From positions 1 through 42,332 of IMG/VR virus record IMGVR_UViG_3300043395_003057: 42,332 nt of DNA; one strand, given 5' to 3'. The DNA is from a virus. Under the pieces are notes generated by a model. The model did not search any database. It was not told where the DNA came from and was given only the letters and a program-made list of their open reading frames with translations. The position numbers and the translations under genes were made by a program. Below are positions 31,994 through 40,476 of this stretch, one piece after another; the first letter of the stretch is position 1, and the number at the start of each line of letters is the position of its first letter.

Positions 31994-33853
31994 TTAACCT
32001 ACTGGAATATTCTGCCAGTAGGCAAGGTGGAAAAGAAGTGAAGAAAGTTCTGCTGATGCGTCTGCTAACTTGACCTCTTGTCCGAGGTCAAAGATATCCG
32101 ATGCTTCTGGTAGTTGTAAATGCCGCAAAGACGGCCGAGAAAAAAGTAATCCGCCGCGGTAATCATTATACGCGTGAGAAATCTTATCTAGCACTGGATC
32201 AGAGTGCTCAAACGCATCGCTGCGCTGGGCAGGCAGTACGCGTGTAATACGAATTCGTACCGCCGCCGGCGCAAAAGATCGTTGCGCTAGTAGATTACCA
32301 AGTACTTGCCGCAAAATATCCATCGTTAAAGAACTTGGCCGAGGTTCTGTCGAGAACTCAGGCATCTGTTCCATATCTATTGGAGAACGACGAAACACAA
32401 TTCCACCGCCTCGGTAGCCCTCAGCGGCGTCTGGATTTTGCCGACAGAGTGCCATGTACTGAAACTCTTCGGGGCGAAGAACAATTCCCAGGTGTGCTAG
32501 TCCACGAAGTGACTCATCTGGGCGATCTGCTAGGTCGCGCAGAAGTGGAGTCGTAAGCTGCGGCATACGCGACTCGTGATCGCGCAGAATAGAAATCTGC
32601 GACGCGGAGGGCGCAGGGATGTTCTTAAGCATCTCTGCCCATTTACTGAGGGCGGCAGTCTTGGTCTCCGCACCAAAACCCTCTACGCCGTCAATCCGCG
32701 ACTTAAGGTATGAAAAATGGTCAAGCGGCTGCCCATAAGTGGACTGGAAGTTCTCATCAACTTCCTTTGCCACATCCCCAGCACCCTTAGAGCGGGCCTT
32801 TCGTGCATATGCCACCGCAGCAGCGCGCTCAATTTTATTGGACTGCGGGATGCCATCAAGGATCTGCGTCAGCCGATCTTCTACCTTGGTGCCTTCTCCG
32901 CGCTCAACAATCTTCCGCATTGCTTCGCGCATTGTGCTTACGTCTTCTTGCTGCTGTGTGGGCACAATAGACGCAACTTTGACGCCGGCAGGCTGAAACG
33001 GGTAGATTTTTTGTGAGTACTTATTTGGCCCGCGTACCCGGTCGTTAACCAAGGACATGACCTTGGCAGACCGCTCTGCGCCAACAAATACAAAAGAGTC
33101 GTCAAAGAAGCGGGGATGGTGGTTGTATACCCCGCACTTCCTTCCGTCTGGCAGGATCTTGTTCATACCAAACAACGGATCCTGATTATTTACGTGCTTA
33201 CAGTATTCAGCAGGATTGCGTGCTTTGTTGCCGCAAATAGAGCACTCATCAAACGGGACTTTTGCACCCATCGATGAGTCTGGAAATTCTCCGTGCTCAA
33301 TCCGCTCATAAATGTCGAGGGCATTTAGGCTCTCGCACATGTCGCGAACAAGCTCGGAAACCAAAACCACGCGGTGCATTCTATGGTCGTAGAATGCACC
33401 TAAAATAAAGCCGTACGCTTTAGCGGGGTCTTTATTGATATGGTGACGGAATCGGTGTGCGTTGTAAAAAGTAGGGTATCCCCACGCCTGATCACCCCAG
33501 CCGGGCACGCCCTCTGTCGTATTTGCGGCACGACGACGCGCGTCAATATCCCAAACCGGAATTTTGTCCCAGCCGGGTGGGGTATGAAGAAGACCGCGCT
33601 CCGTGAACCAGTCACCGCGCAGATTGAAGCCAACAAACTCACCTGCCCCAATTGCGGAGTTTACTAGGTAGAGCCGCCCTGGCTGCGGGGCCAGGGACTC
33701 CACCAACTCGCGAACCTGCGGGAGGTGTTCGTGGGATGCCGTCTTAGAAAGGTCTCCTGTTTCTGACAAACCGTAGCCCGTACCCGGCTCAATACGATGA
33801 ATGAGCGGGCGACCTTCACCGTTGGTACCGCGGAATAGGGAGACCTTTTCCAA
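31994..33853 (-). CDS. Putative prohead maturation protease / core protein
   Basis: A 619-residue protein starting at TTG with TAGGAG upstream. Residues 37-40 are KTAS, suggesting self-cleavage near the N-terminus. Residues ~61-200 look like a phage prohead protease domain: FYNAHRFRHHINKDPAKAYG (129-148) supplies a candidate catalytic His133 and FPDSSMGAKVPF (190-201) a candidate Ser (193/194). A zinc-knuckle-like CSICGNKARNPAEYCKH (204-220) follows. KVAS (292-295) and KTAA (about 396) may separate the protease from a long helical C-terminal region. The fold is inferred from the H...SxG layout, as in HK97/gp21-type proteases; other roles are possible. No other protease candidate is visible in the head operon. 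Confidence 0.6.
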   Translation of the reverse strand: MEKVSLFRGTNGEGRPLIHRIEPGTGYGLSETGDLSKTASHEHLPQVRELVESLAPQPGRLYLVNSAIGAGEFVGFNLRGDWFTERGLLHTPPGWDKIPVWDIDARRRAANTTEGVPGWGDQAWGYPTFYNAHRFRHHINKDPAKAYGFILGAFYDHRMHRVVLVSELVRDMCESLNALDIYERIEHGEFPDSSMGAKVPFDECSICGNKARNPAEYCKHVNNQDPLFGMNKILPDGRKCGVYNHHPRFFDDSFVFVGAERSAKVMSLVNDRVRGPNKYSQKIYPFQPAGVKVASIVPTQQQEDVSTMREAMRKIVERGEGTKVEDRLTQILDGIPQSNKIERAAAVAYARKARSKGAGDVAKEVDENFQSTYGQPLDHFSYLKSRIDGVEGFGAETKTAALSKWAEMLKNIPAPSASQISILRDHESRMPQLTTPLLRDLADRPDESLRGLAHLGIVLRPEEFQYMALCRQNPDAAEGYRGGGIVFRRSPIDMEQMPEFSTEPRPSSLTMDILRQVLGNLLAQRSFAPAAVRIRITRVLPAQRSDAFEHSDPVLDKISHAYNDYRGGLLFSRPSLRHLQLPEASDIFDLGQEVKLADASAELSSLLFHLAYWQNIPVG

Positions 33854-33864
33854 GACTGCGTCTC

Positions 33865-34968
33865 CTACTTCTTCTTGCGCGTCGTCATGGGTAGGCTGGT
33901 GCGCACGCCAAAAGCGGCAGTAGTCGTCGGGCTACGCATCAACCGAGCAATATCACTGCCGGTCCTACGTTCCATGTTGTCTGCGCGAGCCTCCGCCGCA
34001 TTGAGCTTGTTCTGCATCTCTTGAAGCTTCTGCGTAAGCTCGCCCATTCCCTGTGCGTGCTGTGCCGCCAGATTGGCACTCGCGGCGTCTCTATTTTCTT
34101 TTCGGATCTCTGTATTCGTCTTCTCTTCGCCCTTGTGCGTCTCAAGCAGGCGAGAACGCTCGTACTTAAGAGTTTCCATGTCGTGCATGTTCTTGCGGGC
34201 ACGCTGATCGCGCATGTACTCAGAGCCCGCCTGCACACCTGCACGGTTCGCGTCAAGCAGAACATCGCGTACGGCATCACGACGCTTCCCAAGCTCTCCC
34301 GTAAGAGACGTCAGCGTACGTGCGGTCTCTAGCTCGACGGTGGGCAGCGAGTGCGGGTCACTCGGGTTTCTACGCTCAAACTGACGCACTAAATACGTGC
34401 TTGCCGTAAGCGGATCCTTCGCAACCTCGGGGCTAAGGCGGCGGAGCGACTGGTAGACTAAACGAACCTGTTCTTTCGGGTAGTTAGAGAGTTCCGGGCG
34501 TACCTTTAGGGTTGCCTGCAGATCCTTCTCAAAGGTCATGGAGTCGTACGCGGACTGAATTCCGTGAGACATACCCATGACAGCTAATCCGCCGACCGCA
34601 GACGCCGCTGCGGTACCCATCCCAACACGAAACGCGTCGCCAAACGAGGCATTCTTCTGGAGGTATGCGCTAAATGCCTCTAGTTGCCCCACCTCAGTTT
34701 CGTCTAAGTGGCCCTGCGCACGCGCGACGTAAACTTCGTCAAGGATCTGTCTGTGCATAGGAGAGTTCTCCGCGGAAGCAAATTTAAATTGATTAGGGCC
34801 TAGGTCGGCTACGGTCCCCAAAGGCCCCACTTGTTTCTTTACTAAGGCTGCCTGAAAGTGAGGGCGCATGCCTTTTCTAAAACCGGAGGCTGCAAATGGT
34901 AAGCCAGCGTCAATACCGGCCCCAACAGTAGTCCCTACGGCCAGCGGTAACAGAATATTAGGAGGCAA
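33865..34968 (-). CDS. Head-associated protein with coiled coil
   Basis: A 367-residue protein starting at TTG (11-nt overlap with the gene before it). It begins with a hydrophobic, Gly-rich segment (ILLPLAVGTTVGAGIDAGLP, 5-24), then QFKFASAENS (61-70, one K-x-A-S site). A second hydrophobic segment lies around GTAAASAVGGLAVMGMSHG (about 117-135). Next comes a helical module LRRLSPEVAKDPLTASTYLV (about 173-192) that resembles phage structural proteins, and a long charged coiled coil (about 235-335). The C-terminus is basic. Likely a membrane-interacting internal or core protein. Confidence 0.65.
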   Translation of the reverse strand: MPPNILLPLAVGTTVGAGIDAGLPFAASGFRKGMRPHFQAALVKKQVGPLGTVADLGPNQFKFASAENSPMHRQILDEVYVARAQGHLDETEVGQLEAFSAYLQKNASFGDAFRVGMGTAAASAVGGLAVMGMSHGIQSAYDSMTFEKDLQATLKVRPELSNYPKEQVRLVYQSLRRLSPEVAKDPLTASTYLVRQFERRNPSDPHSLPTVELETARTLTSLTGELGKRRDAVRDVLLDANRAGVQAGSEYMRDQRARKNMHDMETLKYERSRLLETHKGEEKTNTEIRKENRDAASANLAAQHAQGMGELTQKLQEMQNKLNAAEARADNMERRTGSDIARLMRSPTTTAAFGVRTSLPMTTRKKK

Positions 34969-35869
34969 GGCCGTCTCTTATCTTGAGGGCTGCTGTGCGG
35001 ATATCCGCCCGAAGCTCATCAAGTGCAATAGAAAGGCTTAGTACGTCTTCTTGTGCGGAAGCCACTTTTGCAAAATGCCGCGCCAGCGGGTGCTGCAAGT
35101 TGGGCGCGGCAACACTTGCGGTCTTCTCACGGGTGCGCACATCAAACCCGTGGGACTGTAACGTCTCTGCAAGCTCGCACACAATGTCGTGCGCAATCTT
35201 TGTAGATACGTTGTTTGCTTCTGCGGTGTGGTAGCAAAGTCCAAGAACATCGTCTACCGCTGCCCCGTCCTTGCAGGACTGCACTGCCTGTGCAAACAGA
35301 TGAGCAGACGCGGTTTTTGCCGCCTGATCCGCAGAGTCTCTGTCTAGCGCCACTTTTGTGGCTGCATCACGAAGAGACTGGTAGATACGCGATACATCCC
35401 CTAGAGGATTGTGCCAGCGGTCGTGGCTTGCGACTTTTGCCACATCGGCAGACAGGACAGTCGCAAGGTACGGATTTACTGGCTGGTACTTTTCACGGGC
35501 GGGAGTACCCGCCACCGCACTTGCCGCCTTAAGGAATTCTACGGGCTGGAGCATGCGCCGGCCTTCCGGTGCGGATGCCTTTTTCTCGACGGCCATAGCG
35601 TTAAGCTCCTTTGCGCACTGTACAGCATCGGGCGGATCGAAAGAAATATACCGATCCATGCTTCCGCGCTTTTGATGAAACGAACGCTCGAATGCTTCGT
35701 GGTAGGTCATCTCGCAAATACGCCTAACATGCTCTTCCGTTAGGGGCAGGCGACTGGCGGACGCCTGTTTAACAACGGCAGATGTAAGGTTCGTGCCGGC
35801 CGCAAGGAAATCCCCTGCGGCCTGCCGCGCAATACTCATTAGATTATCGGCCGTGATTACAGTAGGCAT
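34958..35869 (-). CDS. Prohead core-like protein with seven KxAS sites
   Basis: A 303-residue protein that opens the long - strand virion block. It contains seven copies of K-x-A-S: 34 (KQAS), 96 (KKAS), 114 (KAAS), 145 (KVAS), 185 (KTAS), 249 (KTAS) and 268 (KVAS), spaced by 18-64 residues. Between them are helical segments, including LTEEHVRRICEMTYHEAFER (43-62). No membrane segment. The regular distribution strongly resembles a scaffold that is shredded by the maturation protease. The family is unrecognised. Confidence 0.75.
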   Translation of the reverse strand: MPTVITADNLMSIARQAAGDFLAAGTNLTSAVVKQASASRLPLTEEHVRRICEMTYHEAFERSFHQKRGSMDRYISFDPPDAVQCAKELNAMAVEKKASAPEGRRMLQPVEFLKAASAVAGTPAREKYQPVNPYLATVLSADVAKVASHDRWHNPLGDVSRIYQSLRDAATKVALDRDSADQAAKTASAHLFAQAVQSCKDGAAVDDVLGLCYHTAEANNVSTKIAHDIVCELAETLQSHGFDVRTREKTASVAAPNLQHPLARHFAKVASAQEDVLSLSIALDELRADIRTAALKIRDGLAS

Positions 35870-35926
35870 GCGTCTTAAACCCGTATCAAGGTTACCAGCA
35901 TTTTGCAGAGCGGAGAAGAAGAAAGG

Positions 35927-36622
35927 ATGTCCACGGACTTACTGACTTACGCAGAGGCGGGTCGCCACATCGGACTAACAGAGCGATCTATCCGAAACTA
36001 CATACGCCGGGGATTCTTGTCCTCAAAGACTAAGCCAGGTTGCCGCACCAAGTATGTATCAGCCGCTGAGGTAGAAGAACTACGCGCACTAAGAAGCGAA
36101 CAAGAAGGCAGGCCAGTTTCTCGGCAGGAAATTCTTTTATTATCTGCCAAGATAGCAAAACTAGAATACGCGGTACAGACGCTTCTTACGCTGCTCGATG
36201 CAAAGACGGTTCCTTTGGGTATTTCAGCGGAGTACGGAAAGCAACTATACCAGACCGCCGTAGAACAACTACGCAGAACGGGCTGGACACTAGAAGAGCT
36301 TGAGCCGTGGGTTGAGGTGTTCCTGCGGATCGATGAGAATGACTTTGCCGTGTTGCGCGAGTGCGCGAATACACGGACACCCTGGGTTCCATTTATACGT
36401 CTTTGTGTTGCCATGACCGATAGTGTCGTAGCAGACCCGGCCTACGCTACATCTTTGGCTCTACAAAATACACACAGACAATTAGCGGAGGCACGTAGGC
36501 GTATGCGCGCAGCGGCTATTATTTTTGAGGGGCAGCAGGGGACGCCCCTTTCTCTTCTGTCGGACACGCCTAGCGTGTCCGTCGTAGATGCGCTGGATTC
36601 CGTTTTAGGAATAAAAAAATAA
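35927..36622 (+). CDS. HTH (MerR/excisionase-type) DNA-binding regulator
   Basis: ATG at 35927 is preferred over an upstream TTG; purine-rich AGCGGAGAAGAAG lies before it. The 231-residue protein has an N-terminal winged-helix pattern: LLTYAEAGRHIGLTERSIRN (5-24), YIRRGFLSSKTKPGCRTKYV (25-44), matching the HTH_17/MerR N-terminal form. This is followed by a helical region (about 50-110) and an all-alpha C-terminal domain with no motif I recognise. It is transcribed divergently from the virion block whose first gene starts 58 nt away, so it is a candidate regulator of late genes (inference). The coding end contains a perfect 9-bp hairpin. Confidence 0.75.
   Translation: MSTDLLTYAEAGRHIGLTERSIRNYIRRGFLSSKTKPGCRTKYVSAAEVEELRALRSEQEGRPVSRQEILLLSAKIAKLEYAVQTLLTLLDAKTVPLGISAEYGKQLYQTAVEQLRRTGWTLEELEPWVEVFLRIDENDFAVLRECANTRTPWVPFIRLCVAMTDSVVADPAYATSLALQNTHRQLAEARRRMRAAAIIFEGQQGTPLSLLSDTPSVSVVDALDSVLGIKK
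36561..36581 (+). other. Perfect 9-bp hairpin inside a CDS 3' end
   Basis: CGGACACGC, loop CTA, GCGTGTCCG, in the last part of the HTH gene. No T tract follows. Similar in placement to the hairpin at 3471-3494. Confidence 0.55.
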
Positions 36623-36691
36623 AACAATTTACTGCCATAATTATTTGTGACTGCAAACGTAGCAGCCACATAACCCATGGGAGTAGATCAA

Positions 36692-37021
36692 ATGGCCATT
36701 GCAGCCAAGACTGATGCCGTTGCACCTGACATTGCCGAGCTGGGCGCCGAGCTGTCCCGCACCAACAATCGCCTTCAGGCCATGGAGGCCGCGTTGGCGG
36801 GCTTCGCAAATGACCGGAATGCCATCGCGGCAGCCGCAGACGGCTGGATCACGAAGCGCGACGTCATGTTCGCCGGTGGCGGTGCCGTCGCGGGCGGCGG
36901 CGTTGCCTACCTCGGCAGCACTCAGGGCTGGTGGGAACTCAACCCGCTCAACGTCGGCATCGGCGTTGTCGGCGGCGCAGGCATCGGCTTTGCGGCCGGC
37001 CGCCTTCTCCAGCGCGAGTAG
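36692..37021 (+). CDS. Glycine-zipper membrane protein
   Basis: ATG at 36692 is chosen because GGGAG lies 8 nt before it; the earlier ATG at 36677 overlaps this Shine-Dalgarno. The 109-residue protein has an acidic/Ala-rich helical N-terminus (residues 1-50), then two Gly-rich hydrophobic segments, MFAGGGAVAGGGVAYLG and NVGIGVVGGAGIGFAAGRLL, joined by a Trp-containing loop: a helical hairpin typical of small membrane or virion proteins. A holin-like or ejected role is possible. Strong terminator downstream. Confidence 0.7.
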   Translation: MAIAAKTDAVAPDIAELGAELSRTNNRLQAMEAALAGFANDRNAIAAAADGWITKRDVMFAGGGAVAGGGVAYLGSTQGWWELNPLNVGIGVVGGAGIGFAAGRLLQRE

Positions 37022-37039
37022 GTAGCAGGTTTTGAAGGC

Positions 37040-37076
37040 GGCAGGCCCACATCGGGAGATGTGGGTTTGCCTTTTT
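37040..37076 (+). terminator. Intrinsic terminator
   Basis: GGCAGGCCCACATC (37040-37053) pairs with GATGTGGGTTTGCC (37058-37071), with G-T wobble, then TTTTT. It ends the two-gene + strand transcript and lies just beyond the end of the convergent TerL gene. Confidence 0.88.
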
Positions 37077-37082
37077 AGCTGT

Positions 37083-38840
37083 TTAATCCATAGATAGTCG
37101 ATCTACGGCTGCACTGGGCACAAACACGTCTTCCCGCGGAAAATCAAGCATCGAAGCAAGAAAGCAGAAAAGTATAGAGTGAAAGGAGTCGTCCGTTGTG
37201 TTCGGGGACTTCTTGTACTCTGTCATTCTTGTGCGCTCGTTGTACTCAGAAAAGATTGCGAGACAGTCGCTACCAAATGGGGATGAAAAATCATTCCATT
37301 TCGGAAACTTAAAGACCGTCTTTCGCTTTATTGCCGCGAACAACGAACTCATGACCTCTGACTTGTGGATAAGGTACCGCCCGAGATTACCGTCGTACTT
37401 CATGTAGATGGACGGGGCAGAGTACTGGTACCGCATGATGCGCCCCGACCCGAACTTCTTCAGAAGCTCGCCGTTAGGCCAGAAGCCTCCGCCGTAGTCT
37501 ACGCCTACGCGTGCAACGTTGAATCCCTCAATAATCTTAACAATTTTCTTTAGCTGCTCGCCTGGCTCGCTTTCTGCGCCAGTAAAACGGTGCATGAAGA
37601 AAATCTGAAAGCGCCCATCTAGATACGCACCGAGAGACACGACTGTATAAGAATTTGTAGAGTCCTGTCCCCAGTCAATTCCCATGTAGATACGCGAAGA
37701 GCCTAGACGCTGTCGGATCTTAGCAACGGACTCAGGATCAAGAGACACGTTAGGGTCGCAGTTATCTAGCAGATCCTGCTTTGTTAGCGGACGCTGGCCC
37801 GAGTCAAAGCTGCGACCCAGAACCTCGTTGTAGAATTTAGCGCGAGGATACTGGTTGTACTTTGCCAAGAGGTCGCGCCACGGCAGCCACGGAACCATCA
37901 GCTGTGGAATTCTAAAACCTTCAAAAGCGTCAAACTTAGGATCGGGATTTCCCGTACGAACCCACTGCGCCGCAGGGTGGTTGGGAATAATCTGTTCCCC
38001 GCATTTATCGCAGACGAGGCTGTTTGCCCCAATGTTGTCCTCTCCCAAGATATTCCAGTGCCATGACCCTGGATTTGTGGGAGTTCCGTGTCGCTCACAG
38101 GGTACCGCCCACTCATTCTGCGTAGAGTAGTTACTCCAGTAGAATTCAATAGGATTGTCTAGCGATTTGGGGGTACCTGAGTAGGAAAACCACTTGAAAG
38201 GGGAGTGCGAGGCACACTCCTCGATAACGGACACGTTCTCGAGCAGGATGTCCTGAAACTCGTCAATGAAGATTGCGTCCGTCGGAATACCACGAACACG
38301 GTCTGCGCTTAGAAACGCGTATCGCAGAATGATTTGGCTACGATTGAGGGCCTTTTTCTCATACACGTTGTCGGTAAGCATCCCAGGAAACCACGCTTTT
38401 AGCACAGGCGATGTTTCCATTGGCTCTTTTAGTCGGTCTTTCGAGAACACTTTTGTCTGCGTACTTGACGGAGAGACGTAAAGAACCTTGAAGTGCGGAA
38501 TTAGGCAGCTGTACGTTAACGACAGGTTCCCAAGCATGGTCGATTTCTCAACCTGCCGTGCGCAAACAAGTAAGCGCCTTTTACTTGGGGTATCGTAGAT
38601 CTTCCGAAGGTAAGGGCGTTCGGCAAAGTCAAACGCCTCTAGTTTTCTTGTATGCGGGTCTGGCATCAAGATGGCTTGCTCAACAAACTGACTAGGCGAC
38701 AGCGAGAAAGAGGTACCGATCTCCTCCTCAAATGCAGCGGTCTCCCAGTCATCAATCTCGCGGACAGGTGGCTCGTAGTCCCACGCGTTGTGGGTTTCGT
38801 CGTCCATTTCTGCGAAAAAATCTCTATGCGATGTGGTCAT
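37083..38840 (-). CDS. terL: Terminase large subunit
   Basis: A 585-residue TerL. The ATPase domain has a variant Walker A ARQVEKST (94-101), where the usual Gly before Lys is Glu, a Walker B IFIDE (190-194) and the coupling motif SYSGTP. A four-ligand zinc-ribbon-like pair (CERH and CDKCGEQI) sits around residues 250-280. The RNase H-fold nuclease domain supplies MGIDWGQD (Asp about 389), VGVDYGGG (Asp about 448) and DDSFH (Asp about 550), all three metal ligands. It packages the genome through the portal. TerS is not recognised next to it. The N-terminus has RDFFAEMDDE, similar to the virion tag but without the K-h-A end. Confidence 0.93.
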   Translation of the reverse strand: MTTSHRDFFAEMDDETHNAWDYEPPVREIDDWETAAFEEEIGTSFSLSPSQFVEQAILMPDPHTRKLEAFDFAERPYLRKIYDTPSKRRLLVCARQVEKSTMLGNLSLTYSCLIPHFKVLYVSPSSTQTKVFSKDRLKEPMETSPVLKAWFPGMLTDNVYEKKALNRSQIILRYAFLSADRVRGIPTDAIFIDEFQDILLENVSVIEECASHSPFKWFSYSGTPKSLDNPIEFYWSNYSTQNEWAVPCERHGTPTNPGSWHWNILGEDNIGANSLVCDKCGEQIIPNHPAAQWVRTGNPDPKFDAFEGFRIPQLMVPWLPWRDLLAKYNQYPRAKFYNEVLGRSFDSGQRPLTKQDLLDNCDPNVSLDPESVAKIRQRLGSSRIYMGIDWGQDSTNSYTVVSLGAYLDGRFQIFFMHRFTGAESEPGEQLKKIVKIIEGFNVARVGVDYGGGFWPNGELLKKFGSGRIMRYQYSAPSIYMKYDGNLGRYLIHKSEVMSSLFAAIKRKTVFKFPKWNDFSSPFGSDCLAIFSEYNERTRMTEYKKSPNTTDDSFHSILFCFLASMLDFPREDVFVPSAAVDRLSMD

Positions 38841-38891
38841 AAGTAAATGCTATCCGCGTTTGGGTAGTATTTCCACCACACAGGAGGCCAC

Positions 38892-39566
38892 ATGGCCAAT
38901 TTGGCAGTGCTCGCCGGAAGGGAGATCCGGGAGAGCAGGGAAGGTGTTCGTAACGGCATTCGGTACGAACATGCTTGGATGATCATTGACCGCTTGCTTG
39001 TGCCGGGCAAGCAGGGTTTCGACAACGTCACCGAAAGCAGCGGGGCGCTTCGTAGCGTTCCAAAGCTGCTTTTGGCGCTGGAAGAGGCAGCGACGGCGCG
39101 GCCAATTGGCGCCGTCATCGAAACCGGGTACACCATGCCCGGAAAGCTCTACGTCCCCCAGTTTGGGGAGGCTTTCTCCGGACTGGTCCACGGGCACGTA
39201 GCACTGTTCAGGACTGAGAAGGACAAGTCGAACGATCGTCCGCCCGAGATTGTTCGCTTCCTTACAGTCAGCAACCCCGCCACGGGAAAGCTGACGCACA
39301 TCCGCGTCACGCCCAAGGAGGGGGACAACCGGTTCCCTACGGCTCCTGACGAAATTCAGAGCATGGTACGGGCAGCCTACCTGCAGACCGTAGCGGAATT
39401 TCCGCTCTGGCAGGAAGTGACAGTGGGCCCCAAGGGCCCGAACTTCATGGGGATCACCCATGTAGGCCAGACCCGAGAGGGACCAAACATCCCGGAAAAG
39501 GCATCTTCGGGCCTGACGGCCCGGATGTTGGCGGATAGTCTCTTTGGGATGTTCGACAACGGATAG
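38892..39566 (+). CDS. Unknown 224-residue protein divergent from TerL
   Basis: The ATG has a strong CAGGAGG Shine-Dalgarno. The protein is globular mixed alpha/beta with conserved-looking segments (GIRYEHAWMIIDRLLVPGKQ; PEIVRFLTVSNPATGKLTHI; KGPNFMGITHVGQTREGPN). No catalytic motif is evident. It starts a three-gene + strand operon with a small protein and RNase HII, so a DNA or RNA metabolism role is possible but unproven. The long opposite-strand frame here is rejected as a shadow. Confidence 0.8.
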   Translation: MANLAVLAGREIRESREGVRNGIRYEHAWMIIDRLLVPGKQGFDNVTESSGALRSVPKLLLALEEAATARPIGAVIETGYTMPGKLYVPQFGEAFSGLVHGHVALFRTEKDKSNDRPPEIVRFLTVSNPATGKLTHIRVTPKEGDNRFPTAPDEIQSMVRAAYLQTVAEFPLWQEVTVGPKGPNFMGITHVGQTREGPNIPEKASSGLTARMLADSLFGMFDNG

Positions 39567-39569
39567 TAA

Positions 39570-39905
39570 ATGCTGAAGAGTCTCACCTGGGTCAAATCAT
39601 TCGCAGAAAGCACTAACCGCGCTTTGCTAGAAGGATTGCTCGGGTGGGACTTACAGCCGGATGACGCGGACCCCCTCAAATGGGGTCTGCTTATCCGCTT
39701 CAAGCAACCGATCAAGGCGGAGGAGGCTCGCGTTGTGCGCGACCTCCTCCGCCAATGGGCCGAGGTTAACAACGCCTCGTATCGAAAATCAAAATGGCAG
39801 GGTTTTGATTTTACGGCCCTAATCTACGTAAAAGGACTGGGACCAGTCATGGATAACAATCCTTTTGTGGAGGGAGAACGTGAACACATACTGCGGACTC
39901 GATGA
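39570..39905 (+). CDS. Unknown small protein between a phage gene and RNase HII
   Basis: A 111-residue protein starting 3 nt after the previous stop. It has a Trp-containing N-terminal half (SLTWVKSFAESTNRALLEGL), mixed helices and a basic middle (YRKSKWQGFDFTALIYVKG). Its end overlaps the RNase HII start by 26 nt. Family unrecognised. The tight packing supports it as a real gene. Confidence 0.7.
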   Translation: MLKSLTWVKSFAESTNRALLEGLLGWDLQPDDADPLKWGLLIRFKQPIKAEEARVVRDLLRQWAEVNNASYRKSKWQGFDFTALIYVKGLGPVMDNNPFVEGEREHILRTR

Positions 39906-40476
39906 GGTCGGGACCGGCTGCCTTGCCGGGCCTATTATTGCCGTTGCCGTTCAGATGGACATGGTTCTAGACGCGTGGCCTATGCCCGAGGTCAAGGACT
40001 CCAAGAAAACGACAGCAGCGCAGCGCGCACGAAACGTAGAGAGCATCCTGCGTTTCATCCACGACCAAGGCGGTGTAGTAGGCGTGGGCGAGTCAACCGT
40101 AGAAGAAATCAATCAGCTGGGGCACATGCCCGCCTTGCAGCTTGCGTACAAGCGCGCCGTGCGAGAAGCCACACTATTTCAACGCCCAAAATTGCTAATT
40201 GTTGACGGTGATTTTGGCGTTGATGGATACCCAGGGCCGCAACGCATCATGCCAAAGGCCGACGCAAACAACTTTTTATGCGCGGCGGCATCGATCATTG
40301 CAAAGGTCTACCGAGATCTAGATATGGACACACTTGCAACGCAGTACCCCGCGTACAAGTGGGAAAGCAATAGAGGCTACGGCACTAAGGAACACGTAGA
40401 AGCCCTACACGCGTATGGATTGTCCCCCCTTCACAGAGAGAAGGCAGCCCATACTGCCCTACGAAAGGTAGCCTAG
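39880..40476 (+). CDS. rnhB: Ribonuclease HII
   Basis: Start taken as the GTG at 39880 (GGAGGGAG upstream), giving 198 residues, the usual family length. Signatures: CGLDEVGTGCLAGPIIAVAV (5-24; catalytic Asp8, Glu9), KDSKK, LIVDGDFG (Asp109), AAASIIAKVYRD (Asp146), YPAYKWESNRGYGTKEH and SPLHR. It cleaves the RNA of RNA/DNA hybrids and ribonucleotide junctions; a role in phage replication or RNA-primer removal is likely. The family's GRG loop, which reads the RNA-DNA junction, is GTG here, i.e. Arg to Thr. The stop overlaps the convergent gene by 4 nt. Confidence 0.94.
   Translation: MNTYCGLDEVGTGCLAGPIIAVAVQMDMVLDAWPMPEVKDSKKTTAAQRARNVESILRFIHDQGGVVGVGESTVEEINQLGHMPALQLAYKRAVREATLFQRPKLLIVDGDFGVDGYPGPQRIMPKADANNFLCAAASIIAKVYRDLDMDTLATQYPAYKWESNRGYGTKEHVEALHAYGLSPLHREKAAHTALRKVA

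Noticed and set aside
38815-38840. FFAEMDDE at the TerL N-terminus as a virion tag
   Set aside because: It resembles the first half of the tag but lacks the K-h-A end, and TerL is not a component of mature heads.
38850-39461. 203-residue open frame on the - strand
   Set aside because: It lies antisense to the well-supported + strand gene at 38892-39566, has no good ribosome site, and has an atypical composition.
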